Below are positions 1-9,367 of a stretch of 64,000 nt of DNA, piece by piece. The notes beneath the pieces are model-generated. The model saw only the letters and a program-made list of their open reading frames with translations, was not told the origin of the DNA and made no database searches. A program made the translations under genes and the position numbers. The stretch comes from Clostridium amylolyticum (GTDB lineage: Bacteria > Bacillota > Clostridia > Clostridiales > Clostridiaceae): positions 20,373 through 84,372 of the forward strand of contig NZ_FQZO01000012.1 of the NCBI RefSeq assembly GCF_900142075.1. Reading direction: 5' to 3'. Position 1 is the first letter of the stretch. Every line of letters starts with the position of its first letter.

Positions 1-416
1 ATATATCAAAGGAACAGCTACAGTGGTTAAAAGAAAAACTGTCAGAAAAACATATTAAAGGTAAGCCTATATTTGTATTTTTACATCAAAATTTAAATAA
101 GACTTCTGGAGGGTGGGTAGGAACTGACCATGGTGAAGAATTAAAAAAGATATTATCACAGTACCCTGAGGTAATTATTTTTAATTCGCACACTCATCAA
201 TCTTTAAAGCACAATAATGTAAAGCCTAATGAGCCTTACACAGTAGTTCACACTGGTGCAGTAAAGTATACAATATTATTTAATGAAGGTAAAATGGAAA
301 GAGTCCCATACAATCAAGGTTTGTATGTAGAGGTAAAAGGAAATAATGTCACTATTAAAGGTATTGATTTTAAAGAGAAAAGTTGGATTTTTAAGCAAGA
401 AGTAGTTGGTAAATAA
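1..416 (+). CDS. Metallophosphoesterase, C-terminal part (5' end outside window)
   Basis: The frame is open from the first base to a TAA at 414-416 and gives about 137 residues, so the start lies upstream of the window. It contains FVFLHQNL and, later, FNSHTHQS (a metal-binding GHTH-like motif) followed by VVHTGAV, an arrangement typical of the last third of calcineurin-like metallophosphoesterases. The N-terminal metal ligands (DxH, GDxxD, NHD) must be upstream and cannot be checked. The substrate is unknown. The family includes secreted and cytoplasmic phosphatases, and this fragment gives no evidence about export. About 80 bases separate it from the next gene. Confidence 0.7.
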   Translation, partial: ISKEQLQWLKEKLSEKHIKGKPIFVFLHQNLNKTSGGWVGTDHGEELKKILSQYPEVIIFNSHTHQSLKHNNVKPNEPYTVVHTGAVKYTILFNEGKMERVPYNQGLYVEVKGNNVTIKGIDFKEKSWIFKQEVVGK

Positions 417-495
417 TCATAGAATATTTTCTTTCTCACCATATGTATAAATTTAGGGGTATAATATAAATAAAAACTAACTTGGGGGGATACAA

Positions 496-2520
496 ATGGA
501 AAATTTAAAAATTGACGATTTTACTAGGTATAAATTTTTATCTGGTGTAAAACATTCTCCAAATGGTAGCCATGCATGCTTTGTAGTGCATAATATGGAT
601 TTTGAAGAAAACAAGTACCTTTCAAATCTTTGGCTTATGGATGTAGAAAGTGAAAAATATAAACAGCTTACATCTTTTGATAGTGAAAGAAGCTTTTTAT
701 GGCTAGATGATGAGGATATTATTTTTCCAGATGTAAGAGATTCAAAGGACAAGGAAAAAGTTCAGGCACTAGAAGAATTTACTCAGTTTTATAAAATAAA
801 TATCCATGGCGGAGAAGCCGTAAAATATTTTAGAATACCAAGAAATGTTAGCTCTATAAAAAAAGTTGATGAGGACACTTTCATATTTACTTCTCAGTAT
901 AAGATAAATGAAAAGGATATGAATGCTTTAAGTGATGAAGAAAAGAGTAAAGTTCTGAAAGAAAAGAAAGAAGAAAAGGATTATGAAGTTTTAGAAGAGA
1001 TCCCTTTTTGGGCTAATGGCGGGGGCTTTACTAATAAAAAGAGAAATAGACTATATATTTATCATGTAAGCACAGACAAAATAGATGCTATAACAGAGGA
1101 ACATACTAATGTAGATTTGTTTAATTTAGATGATACAAGAACTAAAGCAGTACTATTAATTTCAAATTTTAAAGACAAGATGGCTCTTACTAATAATATT
1201 GCAATTTATGATATAAAAAATAACAAACTAGAAATTATTAAAGAAGATAATATAGATGGACAAGCTATTCATTTAACCTTAAGCCATAGCTTCGCTGATT
1301 TTATAGAAGAAAATAAAATTATATACTCAGCTACAGACATGAAGCGTTTTGGAGTAAATGAAAATGATAAATTTTATATTATGGATTTAAATAATTTAAA
1401 AGCTACTTGTATTACTCCAAGCTTAGATGTACCTTTAACAAACTCAGTAGGGTCTGATTGCAGATATGGCGGTTCTTCATTAAAGCAAGTTCAAGATAAC
1501 TATTTATACTATGTTACCACTGAAGGCCATAGTTCATATTTAAATAGGATAAATGCACAAGGCAAAATGGAAAAGTTAACTACTGAAGAGGGCTCTGTAG
1601 ATGGTATAAGCATAAATAAAGAAAACATTTTGTTCATTGGAATGAAAACTAATAAACTTCAAGAAATATATAAACTAAAAAATAATGTAGAAAAACAAGT
1701 AACTAGCATAAATACATGGTTAAATTCTGAAAAGTATTTATCTATACCTGAAAAGATAACTGTAGAAACTGCACCTGGAGTAAATATAGATGGATGGATT
1801 TTAAAACCAGTGAATTTTGATGAAAATAAAAAATATCCTGCCATATTAGATATTCATGGAGGGCCAAAAACCGTATATGGTACAGTGTTCTATCATGAAA
1901 TGCAGTATTGGGCTAATGAAGGCTATGTGGTATTCTTCTGTAACCCTAGAGGAAGCGATGGTAAAGGTAATGAATTTGCAGATATTAGAGGCAAATATGG
2001 CACCATAGATTATGACGACTTAATGAAGTTTACTGATGAGGTTATTAAAAAATACAGCTTTGTTGATAGTGAAAAAATAGGAGTTACTGGTGGGTCCTAT
2101 GGTGGTTTTATGACCAACTGGATAATAGGCCACACTGATAGATTTAAAGCAGCAGCTTCTCAAAGAAGTATATCCAACTGGATCTCAAAATTCTGTACTA
2201 CAGATATAGGATATTTCTTTGTAGAAGATCAAAATGCAGCTACTCCTTGGGACAATCATGAAAAGCTATGGGAGCATTCACCTTTGAAATATGCTGATAA
2301 AGTTAAAACCCCTACTCTTTTCATTCATTCCGAAGAGGACTATAGATGTTGGCTAGCAGAGGGAATTCAGATGTTTACAGCCTTAAAATATCATGGAGTA
2401 GAAGCAAGGCTATGCATGTTCAGAGGTGAAAATCATGAGCTTAGCAGAAGTGGAAAACCAAAGCATAGATTAAGAAGATTAAGGGAAATAACAGATTGGT
2501 TTAATATTTATCTTAAATAA
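496..2520 (+). CDS. S9-family prolyl oligopeptidase / acylaminoacyl-peptidase
   Basis: A 674-residue cytoplasmic serine peptidase without a signal peptide. The first ~400 residues look like a beta-propeller-type N-terminal domain, and the C-terminal ~270 residues form an alpha/beta hydrolase. The nucleophile motif GGSYGGF places Ser534; Asp615 (SEEDYRCW) and His647 (ENHELSRSG) complete the triad in the usual order and spacing. The DIHGGP motif near residue 450 is the oxyanion-hole segment typical of S9C enzymes. These enzymes cleave short peptides or remove acylated N-terminal residues, probably in peptide turnover here. The start is supported by GGGGGGA 9 bases upstream. It is monocistronic, with a hairpin terminator downstream. 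Confidence 0.9.
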   Translation: MENLKIDDFTRYKFLSGVKHSPNGSHACFVVHNMDFEENKYLSNLWLMDVESEKYKQLTSFDSERSFLWLDDEDIIFPDVRDSKDKEKVQALEEFTQFYKINIHGGEAVKYFRIPRNVSSIKKVDEDTFIFTSQYKINEKDMNALSDEEKSKVLKEKKEEKDYEVLEEIPFWANGGGFTNKKRNRLYIYHVSTDKIDAITEEHTNVDLFNLDDTRTKAVLLISNFKDKMALTNNIAIYDIKNNKLEIIKEDNIDGQAIHLTLSHSFADFIEENKIIYSATDMKRFGVNENDKFYIMDLNNLKATCITPSLDVPLTNSVGSDCRYGGSSLKQVQDNYLYYVTTEGHSSYLNRINAQGKMEKLTTEEGSVDGISINKENILFIGMKTNKLQEIYKLKNNVEKQVTSINTWLNSEKYLSIPEKITVETAPGVNIDGWILKPVNFDENKKYPAILDIHGGPKTVYGTVFYHEMQYWANEGYVVFFCNPRGSDGKGNEFADIRGKYGTIDYDDLMKFTDEVIKKYSFVDSEKIGVTGGSYGGFMTNWIIGHTDRFKAAASQRSISNWISKFCTTDIGYFFVEDQNAATPWDNHEKLWEHSPLKYADKVKTPTLFIHSEEDYRCWLAEGIQMFTALKYHGVEARLCMFRGENHELSRSGKPKHRLRRLREITDWFNIYLK

Positions 2521-2558
2521 AAAATAATAGCAATGGTATAAAAATACTTAAAATTTTA

Positions 2559-2618
2559 AAAGTGCCAAGGGCAAATGTTTATTAATGAACAGTTGACCTT
2601 GGTACTTTATATTTTTAT
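2559..2618 (+). terminator. Intrinsic terminator after the S9 peptidase
   Basis: Arms AAAGTGCCAAGG (2559-2570) and CCTTGGTACTTT (2597-2608) pair over 12 positions with one G-U, and are followed by a T-rich run. The loop is long (26 bases), so efficiency is uncertain. Confidence 0.6.
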
Positions 2619-2714
2619 AAGTTTATACTAAGCTATTGTATCATTATCAACATATGTTATAATATTAATGGCCATAATATATTATGGAATAAATATTATT
2701 AGGAGGTATTAATT

Positions 2715-3266
2715 ATGAAACTGAAAGGACTATTATTATCTTTAACTGCAGCTGCTGTTATTCTATCAGGGTGTGGAGCTAAAGCCGCAAAAGATACTAA
2801 GACAACTGATGATAAGAAGACAGATGTAGTATCCGGTGCTTCTATAGCAAAAGATGAGACAACCTTGGAAAAAGCGTTAAGTAAAGATGGAACATGGATT
2901 ATCGTTTTAAAAAGTGATTTAACTGTGAATAAAGATCTAGTAATGGAAGGAGAATTTACAAAGGCAGACAAAAATGATGCGTCTAAAAAGGTTCCAGCAG
3001 GACGTAAATTAGCCCTTTATGATCAAGATGATAAAAAGGTAAAGACTGCTTCTTATACCTTAAAAGCACCTAAATTAACTGTTAAGAGCCAGGATGCTAA
3101 AATTCAAGGTGGGAACTTTGTTGGTGATGTTTATGTAGAAGCTAAGGGATTCTCTATAGTAGATGGTAAAGTAGAAGGAAATGTTTACTTTGCTAATGAA
3201 GAAGCAAAAAATTCATTTAAGATGGACAAAGGTTCTGTAACTGGAAAAGTAGAGATTAAAAAGTAA
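2715..3266 (+). CDS. Small lipoprotein with beta-helix-like C-terminus
   Basis: A 183-residue protein with a lipoprotein signal peptide: a Lys-containing start, a hydrophobic stretch and the lipobox LSGC with Cys at about residue 20. A Lys/Asp/Thr-rich linker follows. The C-terminal ~110 residues contain short strand-turn units (GGNFVGDVYVEAKG, IVDGKVEGNVYFAN, MDKGSVTGKVEIK), resembling a short right-handed beta-helix or bactofilin-like repeat. It is expected to be anchored on the outer face of the membrane. I recognise no named family. AGGAGGT lies 8 bases before the ATG. It stands alone between two terminators. Confidence 0.75.
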   Translation: MKLKGLLLSLTAAAVILSGCGAKAAKDTKTTDDKKTDVVSGASIAKDETTLEKALSKDGTWIIVLKSDLTVNKDLVMEGEFTKADKNDASKKVPAGRKLALYDQDDKKVKTASYTLKAPKLTVKSQDAKIQGGNFVGDVYVEAKGFSIVDGKVEGNVYFANEEAKNSFKMDKGSVTGKVEIKK

Positions 3267-3292
3267 ATCTGTGTACATATGTTAATTTATAT

Positions 3293-3336
3293 AAAAAGTC
3301 TTCTAGAAGTTTTTAAAACTTCTAGAAGACTTTTTA
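3293..3336. terminator. Bidirectional terminator, long perfect inverted repeat
   Basis: AAAAAGTCTTCTAGAAGTTTT is followed almost immediately by its reverse complement, giving a ~21-bp stem with A-run and T-run flanks. It serves the plus-strand lipoprotein and the convergent minus-strand flavodiiron gene. Confidence 0.9.
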
Positions 3337-4524
3337 TTATAACTTTTGTACAAAGTTATACCCATATTCTTTACAAAGTTCAATAGCTTCATCGTTAGGA
3401 TTCCATAGAACTTTGATTCCGTCGTCTATTATATCCATTCCTGCTTCTTTAAGCTTTGTAGTTATTACTTTTGTGCATTCAACACTCCAACCATAAGAGC
3501 CAAAGGCAGCGGCTTTTTTATTTTTAAACTCCAACCCTTTTATCATTTCTAAAAGACCTGCAGCGGAAAACATAATAGTTTTATCTATGGTTGGAGAACC
3601 TACCATTATGGCCTTAGATTTAAATACTTCTGTTATAATATCGTTTTTATCGGTTTTAGATACGTTATATATTTTTATTAAAACATCTTTATCAGCTTTT
3701 CTTATACCTTCAGCAATGGCTTCTGCCATTCTTCTAGTACCTTCCCACATACTGTCATACAATAATGTAATTTGGTTTTCTTGATAATTATCTGCCCATT
3801 CTAAATACTTTTTGATTATCTGTGTAGGATCGTCTCTCCAAATAACTCCATGACTAGTACATATTAGATTTACAGGAAGGTTGAGGCCTAGAACTTCCTC
3901 AATTTTATTTTTAACTAATTTACTAAAAGGAGTTAGTATATTTGCATAATATTTGATAGCTTCTTGAAATAATTCACATTGATCTACACAATCATTATAT
4001 ATTTCCTCAGAAGCATAATGCTGACCAAAAGCGTCGTTACTAAATAAAATATTGTCACCACTCATATAAGTGAACATTGTGTCAGGCCAGTGAAGCATTC
4101 TAGCTTCAACAAAAGTAAGTTTGCTTTCACCAATATCTAAAGTATCTCCAGTTTTTACAGGGACAAAGTTCCAATCCTTGTGATAATGACCTTTAATGGA
4201 CTTAATACCGTTGTTAGTACAGTAAATGGGGGTATCAGGTATTTCTCTCATAAGCTCTAAAAGAGCTCCACTATGGTCTATTTCAGCATGATTAATAATT
4301 ATATAGTCAATATCCTTTAAGTCGATCTCTTTTTTTAAGTTTTCCACAAATTCCTTTGTATATGGAATCCAAACTGTATCAATAAGAACATTTTTCTTAT
4401 CTCTTATAAGATAAGAGTTATAGGATGAGCCCCTATGGGTGGAGTATTCATTTCCATGAAATTTTTTTAAATCCCAATCAATTTTTCCTACCCAAGAAAC
4501 CTTGTCTGTAATTTTGTTCTTCAT
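3337..4524 (-). CDS. fprA: Flavodiiron protein (A-type flavoprotein, O2/NO reductase)
   Basis: 395 residues, the normal length for class A flavodiiron proteins. The N-terminal metallo-beta-lactamase-like domain carries the diiron ligands: NHAEIDHSG gives His79, Glu81, Asp83 and His84; then His145 (MLHWPDT), Asp164 (FSNDAFG) and His225 (TSHGVIW). A flavodoxin-like domain begins near residue 250 with LLYDSMWEGTRRMAEAI and binds FMN. The family reduces O2 to water, or NO to N2O, using rubredoxin or similar donors, and protects anaerobes from oxygen. AGGAGGT precedes the ATG. No rubredoxin gene is adjacent, so the electron donor must be encoded elsewhere. Confidence 0.93.
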   Translation of the reverse strand: MKNKITDKVSWVGKIDWDLKKFHGNEYSTHRGSSYNSYLIRDKKNVLIDTVWIPYTKEFVENLKKEIDLKDIDYIIINHAEIDHSGALLELMREIPDTPIYCTNNGIKSIKGHYHKDWNFVPVKTGDTLDIGESKLTFVEARMLHWPDTMFTYMSGDNILFSNDAFGQHYASEEIYNDCVDQCELFQEAIKYYANILTPFSKLVKNKIEEVLGLNLPVNLICTSHGVIWRDDPTQIIKKYLEWADNYQENQITLLYDSMWEGTRRMAEAIAEGIRKADKDVLIKIYNVSKTDKNDIITEVFKSKAIMVGSPTIDKTIMFSAAGLLEMIKGLEFKNKKAAAFGSYGWSVECTKVITTKLKEAGMDIIDDGIKVLWNPNDEAIELCKEYGYNFVQKL

Positions 4525-4782
4525 AAAATACCTCCTAAAATATTGGAATTAATATAAATATTGTAGCATTTAATGAATAATCTTTGTTAAAGAATAATCT
4601 TAATATTCTGTAAAATTTATTCTGTAACATAATACCTTTAATATTATAGACATTAAGTTAAATTATTAACCTAAATAAACGTATATAAACAGTTAGAAAT
4701 ATTAATCCTTAAGAAAAAAATAAATTTTTATGATATTATTTTATATAAGGGTTTAAATAAATTATTATTTTGGAGAAAAGAG
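4525..4782. other. Intergenic region with no recognised gene
   Basis: An AT-rich stretch between the divergent flavodiiron and peptidase genes. It must hold both promoters, but I could not place either confidently. I see no RNA motif. Confidence 0.5.
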
Positions 4783-4845
4783 GTGAAAGTAGTAAGCTTA
4801 CTATTAAATTTAAGTAAACTTGCTATAGATAAGAATGGAAAATAA
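4783..4845 (+). CDS. Possible 20-residue leader peptide overlapping the pepF start
   Basis: A GTG at 4783 lies 7 bases after a GGAG (4772-4775) and opens a 20-codon frame (VKVVSLLLNLSKLAIDKNGK) ending in TAA at 4843-4845. Its last four codons overlap the ATG of the oligoendopeptidase gene at 4835 in another frame. The pepF start itself has no convincing Shine-Dalgarno sequence, so translation of this short frame could deliver ribosomes to it by coupling. This is inferred from signal placement only. An alternative is that pepF is simply initiated weakly. Confidence 0.35.
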   Translation: MKVVSLLLNLSKLAIDKNGK

Positions 4846-6622
4846 TAACAGTAGTATGCAGTGGAGTTTAAAAGAACTATATTCTTCTTTTAACGGGGAA
4901 GACTTTCAGAAGGATTTAGAATTATTAGATTATAAGATAGACTATTTTATTAACTGGAGCAATGTAAATTTAAATGGTTATGAAAATATAGTAAATAAGA
5001 TAGAAGAATATATAAATTTAATGAAGGAGTATAAAGGTATTTCAGGAAGATTAAGTTCTTTTGCTAGCCTTAGGGTTTCTGCTGATGCTAATTGCAGTGA
5101 TGCCAAGAAATATATAGATATTATTGAAAAAAAGAATACTAGAATAACAGCAGTTCAGGTTAAGTTTTCAAAATGGCTTATAGGTATTAAAGACCTACAA
5201 GAAAGTATAAATTCTTCAAAACTTCTAAAAGAGCATGAGTTTTATTTACAAGAGATAATTACAAATAACAACCATATATTAAGCGAAAAAGAAGAAATGA
5301 TTATATCTAAAATGAAGTTAACTGGATCAAGTGCCTGGGCAAACTTAAAAAATTCCTTGGCTTCAAATCTTTTGGTGGATATTGATATAGATGGTAAAAC
5401 ACAAGAAATTGGCATTAATAATATAAAGAATATGTACTTTAGTAATAATAGTGACCTTAGAAAAAAAGCCTTTTATGCAGAAAGAAAAAGCAATGAAAAA
5501 ATTGCGGAGGGAGTAGCAGCGGCATTAAATGGTATTAAGGGAGAAGTACTAACCTTATGCGAAATTAAAGGATATAATTCTCCATTAAATAAAACCCTTG
5601 AAGATTCCAGAATGGATGAAGAAACCTTAAATACTATGTTGAAGGTTATGAAGGAAAATTTAGGTGAGTTTAAACCATATTATTTAAAAAAAGCACAATT
5701 ACTAGGGCATAAGGATAAATTACCTTTTTATGATATCATGGCACCTGTAGGAAAATTAGATAAAGAATATACCTTTGAAGAGGCTAGAGATTTTATTGTT
5801 AAGCACTATAGCTCCTTTTCAAAGGATATGGGAGATTTAGCTTTAAGGGCTTTTAATAGTAGGTGGATAGATGCTGAAGTGAGAGAAGGAAAGAGAAGTG
5901 GAGCTTTCTGCAGCAACCTCCATTCTATAGGAGAAAGTAGAGTATTGTGCAGCTTTAGTGGTAGTTTTAAGAATGTATGTACCATAGCACATGAACTAGG
6001 ACATGCTTATCATGGAAGTATCCTGCAAAAGGAAAGTGTACTTAATTCATCCTATCCTATGCCGCTGGCTGAAACTGCATCTATATTTGCAGAAAATATA
6101 GTGAGAAATGCAGCCTTAGAAGAAGCGGATAAGGAAGAAAGCCTAGTGATATTAGGGGCCGAACTTATAAACTGCAGTAGCGTTATAGTGGACATATACT
6201 CTAGATTCCTATTTGAAAAAGAGCTGTTTGAAAGAAGAAGAGAGTCTCAGTTACCATTGAAAGAAATTAAAGAATTAATGGTATGGGCTCAAAAAGAAGC
6301 TTATGGTGATGCCATTTTAGAAGAGACCTTTGATGCTTTCGGCTGGATTCATAAACCACATTATTATTATGCGGAAAGGAATTTCTATAACTTCCCTTAT
6401 GCTTTTGGTCTTTTATTTGCAAAGGGACTTTATAGCATATATCTAAAGGAAGGAAATGATTTTATTAATAAATATAATGAAGTATTAAGATTAACTGGAC
6501 AGGCAAACATATATGATGTGGCTAAGTATGCAGGTATAGATATACATGATGAAGAATTTTGGCAAGGTTCCATGGATATGATTAAAAAAGATATAGAGAA
6601 ATTTTGTAATATTGATATTTAA
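4835..6622 (+). CDS. pepF: M3-family oligoendopeptidase F-like metallopeptidase
   Basis: 595 residues, the standard length for PepF/M3B peptidases. The zinc site HELGH is at His386-Glu387-His390, and the third ligand Glu413 sits in PLAETASIF, as in the thimet-oligopeptidase fold. The N-terminus (WSLKELYSS) aligns with the usual family start, supporting the ATG even though no good ribosome-binding site precedes it. The enzyme is cytoplasmic and cleaves short peptides. A possible short leader frame overlaps the start and may couple translation. The SGNH hydrolase gene follows after 20 bases and may be co-transcribed. Confidence 0.9.
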   Translation: MENNNSSMQWSLKELYSSFNGEDFQKDLELLDYKIDYFINWSNVNLNGYENIVNKIEEYINLMKEYKGISGRLSSFASLRVSADANCSDAKKYIDIIEKKNTRITAVQVKFSKWLIGIKDLQESINSSKLLKEHEFYLQEIITNNNHILSEKEEMIISKMKLTGSSAWANLKNSLASNLLVDIDIDGKTQEIGINNIKNMYFSNNSDLRKKAFYAERKSNEKIAEGVAAALNGIKGEVLTLCEIKGYNSPLNKTLEDSRMDEETLNTMLKVMKENLGEFKPYYLKKAQLLGHKDKLPFYDIMAPVGKLDKEYTFEEARDFIVKHYSSFSKDMGDLALRAFNSRWIDAEVREGKRSGAFCSNLHSIGESRVLCSFSGSFKNVCTIAHELGHAYHGSILQKESVLNSSYPMPLAETASIFAENIVRNAALEEADKEESLVILGAELINCSSVIVDIYSRFLFEKELFERRRESQLPLKEIKELMVWAQKEAYGDAILEETFDAFGWIHKPHYYYAERNFYNFPYAFGLLFAKGLYSIYLKEGNDFINKYNEVLRLTGQANIYDVAKYAGIDIHDEEFWQGSMDMIKKDIEKFCNIDI

Positions 6623-6642
6623 ATATATAAAGAGGGTATATT

Positions 6643-7734
6643 ATGAGTAATAAAGGTATTGATGCACAAAAGTTAGATAAGAATATGCATATTGATTACA
6701 TAAGGCAGGAAGAGATAAAATGGTACTCCCCTAAAGAAAGTCCGTTTAAAATCAGCGGTTTTTCATGGTTTCATAAGGATAAGGTCTATAGAAGATTACC
6801 CTGCAGCAAGGGACTTAATATTTCGATGGAAGTAGATATGCTGGCTAACTGCACCTCAGGGGGACAAATTCGCTTTAGAACCCAAAGTAAAAAGATACTC
6901 CTTAAAGTAAAATTATCTGGCATTGCTAATATGGTACATATGCCTGCCACTGGTCAATGCGGCTTTGATATATATGTAGAAAAAGATCATAAGTTCTATT
7001 ACTATAACACTACCAAATATGATCATACAAAGGATGAATATGAAAGTGTCTTATTTGAAGGTAAAGGGAATATGTGGAGAGATATTCTCATAAACTTCCC
7101 ATTATATCAAGGGGTAGAAGAAATTCTAATAGGAATAGAAAGTTCTGCAAAGGTAGATAGTCCTCTAGAGTTTTCTTCTAATAAAAAACTTATATTTTAT
7201 GGCACATCTATAACTCAAGGAGGATGTGCTTCAAGACCAGGTATGTCCTATACAAATATTTTAAGCAGAAAGCTAAATATGGAAGTTATAAACCTAGGTT
7301 TCTCAGGTAACGGTAAAGGAGAACCTGAAATGGCAGAAATAATTAGCGGAATTGAAAATCCAGCTTTATTAGTTCTAGATTATGAGCCTAATTGCGTAAG
7401 TACCCAAAGCTTAAAAGAAACTTTACCTAAGTTTATTAATATATACAGAAAAAAACATCCTGACATTCCCATATTAGTGATTTCAAGACCATTATATGCT
7501 CTGGATAGATTTGATAAAGAATTAAACAAAGAAAGAATTGAGAGATTCACAATTCAAAGGGAAACGGTGGAATATTTTAACCAAAAGGGATATAATAATA
7601 TATACTTTTATTCTGGTGAAAATTTACTGGGAGAAGATTATGAGGAATGCACCGTAGATGGCATTCATCCCACAGATTTAGGCTTTATAAAAATAGCAAA
7701 TGCTTTGGAACCTATAATTAAAAAAATAATATAA
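6643..7734 (+). CDS. SGNH/GDSL hydrolase (carbohydrate-esterase-like)
   Basis: 363 residues without a signal peptide. The first ~170 residues form a beta-rich domain like those preceding SGNH esterases. The catalytic domain shows block I FYGTSITQGG with nucleophile Ser189, the block II/III region NLGFSGNGKGEPE, and block V DGIHPTDLGF with Asp339 and His342. This supports a serine esterase acting on an acyl or acetyl ester, plausibly on a carbohydrate; the substrate cannot be read from sequence. GAGGGTATATT precedes the ATG. It follows the peptidase closely and is followed by a long hairpin. Confidence 0.82.
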   Translation: MSNKGIDAQKLDKNMHIDYIRQEEIKWYSPKESPFKISGFSWFHKDKVYRRLPCSKGLNISMEVDMLANCTSGGQIRFRTQSKKILLKVKLSGIANMVHMPATGQCGFDIYVEKDHKFYYYNTTKYDHTKDEYESVLFEGKGNMWRDILINFPLYQGVEEILIGIESSAKVDSPLEFSSNKKLIFYGTSITQGGCASRPGMSYTNILSRKLNMEVINLGFSGNGKGEPEMAEIISGIENPALLVLDYEPNCVSTQSLKETLPKFINIYRKKHPDIPILVISRPLYALDRFDKELNKERIERFTIQRETVEYFNQKGYNNIYFYSGENLLGEDYEECTVDGIHPTDLGFIKIANALEPIIKKII

Positions 7735-7779
7735 AGGTGCCAGGCAAGTGACAAATTTCTCACTTGCCTGATGCCTAAA
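7735..7779 (+). terminator. Long intergenic hairpin, terminator-like
   Basis: GGCAAGTGA and TCACTTGCC form a perfect 9-bp stem around an 8-base loop, extended outward imperfectly (AGGTGCC/TGATGCCT). It is followed by A residues rather than T, so it may be a processing or stability element rather than a true terminator. Confidence 0.5.
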
Positions 7780-7793
7780 AAAGAGGTGTTTTT

Positions 7794-8435
7794 ATGGAAC
7801 AAAGTTTTTATACAAAACAAGAAGAAATAGTAAATGCAATAACCCATGGGGCTGGAGTAGCTCTTGCTATAGCTGCCTTAGTTATTTTAATTGTATTTTC
7901 TGCACTTAAAGGAACACCGTGGCATGTGGTGAGTTTTTCTATATATGGAGCTACTTTGGTTATTCTTTATCTAGGTTCTACCTTATATCATTCTTTGACT
8001 AATAAAAAAGCAAAGAGTCTTTTTAGAAAGTTTGATCATATGTCTATATATTTACTTATCGCTGGAACATATACTCCTTTTTGTTTAACGGTTTTAAGAG
8101 GATATATAGGTTGGATAATATTTGGCATAGTATGGGGGTGTACTATTTTAGGAGTTACTCTTAAAGCTATTACTATAGGAAAGAGGGAATGGCTTTCTAC
8201 CATGCTTTATATAATGATGGGATGGTTAATAGTAATTGCAATAAAGACTCTTTATATAAAGATGCCTTTATCAGGTCTTGTGTATTTAATATTAGGAGGC
8301 TTGTCATATACAGGTGGGGCTTATTTCTTTATGAAAGATAAACTGAAGTTTAATCATGGAATATGGCACCTCTTTGTTTTAGCAGGAAGTGTGTTTCATT
8401 TCTTTTCTGTTATGACCTTGCTACAAGTTGTATAA
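7794..8435 (+). CDS. trhA: Hemolysin III / TrhA-family (PAQR) membrane protein
   Basis: 213 residues with seven predicted membrane segments. Family signatures include EEIVNAITHGAG at the N-terminus, STLYHSL, KFDHMSIYLLIAGTYTPF and, near the end, HGIWHLFVLAGSVFHF, which supply the conserved His/Ser/Asp metal-site residues of PAQR proteins. Bacterial members are linked to membrane-fluidity homeostasis; the hemolysin name is historical. AGAGGTG lies upstream of the ATG. A strong terminator follows. Confidence 0.9.
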   Translation: MEQSFYTKQEEIVNAITHGAGVALAIAALVILIVFSALKGTPWHVVSFSIYGATLVILYLGSTLYHSLTNKKAKSLFRKFDHMSIYLLIAGTYTPFCLTVLRGYIGWIIFGIVWGCTILGVTLKAITIGKREWLSTMLYIMMGWLIVIAIKTLYIKMPLSGLVYLILGGLSYTGGAYFFMKDKLKFNHGIWHLFVLAGSVFHFFSVMTLLQVV

Positions 8436-8440
8436 ATATC

Positions 8441-8477
8441 AAAAACCATGTTGATTTAAATCAACATGGTTTTTAAT
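8441..8477. terminator. Bidirectional intrinsic terminator
   Basis: AAAAACCATGTTGATTT is followed directly by its reverse complement, giving a 17-bp stem flanked by A and T runs. It separates trhA from the convergent L25 gene. Confidence 0.9.
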
Positions 8478-8512
8478 ATTAATGTGTAATAATATTTTTA
8501 TAGTTTTTATAA

Positions 8513-9112
8513 CTATTCTTCAGATTCTGAACTTTCAGATGAATCTTCTTGAATGTCCTTAAAGGTAACTGAAGCATTTACTACAGCTAATAAGGTTTCA
8601 GGGTCAGTAAGTAACTTAATATCTTCTGGTAACTCAATATCCTTAGCGTATAGCTTGTCCTCAAATTGCATTTTAGATACATCTACGTCGAAATGTTCTG
8701 GGATTTTTTCTGCAGGACCTTGAAGCTCTAATTCCGGCTGGAAGGTTCCAAGAACCAATCTATTAAGTTCAAGGTTTTCACGTCCAGTGTAAGTTATAGG
8801 TATATTCATCTTTATTATTTCATCAGACTTTACATATTGGAAGTCCACATGTAAAACTTCATCTGCAATGGTATCCTTCTGTACTTCTTTAACAACACAA
8901 GACCAAACTTTATTATTTAAATTTAATTTTAAAATCGAACCCTTAGAATTATTCTTTAATAATCTTAATAAATTTGTGTTTTCCACTTTAACAGGTACAG
9001 CTGTGTCTAATGACTCACCATATATTATTCCAGGTACCATACCTTCTCTTCTTAAAGCTTTTGGATTTTCAGTAGCTTGTCTTTCCATTATATTAACTGC
9101 TAACTGTGACAT
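8513..9112 (-). CDS. rplY: 50S ribosomal protein L25 / general stress protein Ctc
   Basis: 199 residues from the ATG at 9112. GGAG lies 9 bases upstream of it, whereas an in-frame TTG three codons earlier sits directly on the Shine-Dalgarno and is unlikely. The N-terminal ~90 residues are the 5S-rRNA-binding L25 domain (GMVPGIIYG, KGSILKLNL). The C-terminal TL5/CTC beta-domain follows, ending in an acidic tail (SSESSESEE). This long form is the one called Ctc in Bacillus. It probably forms a single-gene unit with its own promoter in the 250 bases upstream. Confidence 0.92.
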   Translation of the reverse strand: MSQLAVNIMERQATENPKALRREGMVPGIIYGESLDTAVPVKVENTNLLRLLKNNSKGSILKLNLNNKVWSCVVKEVQKDTIADEVLHVDFQYVKSDEIIKMNIPITYTGRENLELNRLVLGTFQPELELQGPAEKIPEHFDVDVSKMQFEDKLYAKDIELPEDIKLLTDPETLLAVVNASVTFKDIQEDSSESSESEE

Positions 9113-9367
9113 AATAAACAACTCCTTCTTTTTGTCTTAGTTAAACATTTCATTGTCTGTAACCTATATTCTATCGCAATGGTGGAAACTATAAAGCATT
9201 TTTGGCAAATGTTAACTGTTTATTTATACTTTGTTTACATTGTTTATAAATAAGTATTTTAATGTAAAATAAATAAATCTAGTTTAATAACATTTATGCC
9301 ATTGAATTTTCATCCAATATATAGTAATCTTAGGTTGTTATAACTATTTTAAAATTTAATAAGTTAA

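Noticed and set aside
9113..9121. TTG start for L25 three codons upstream
   Set aside because: The TTG directly abuts the Shine-Dalgarno, leaving no spacing, while the ATG at 9112 is 9 bases from it.
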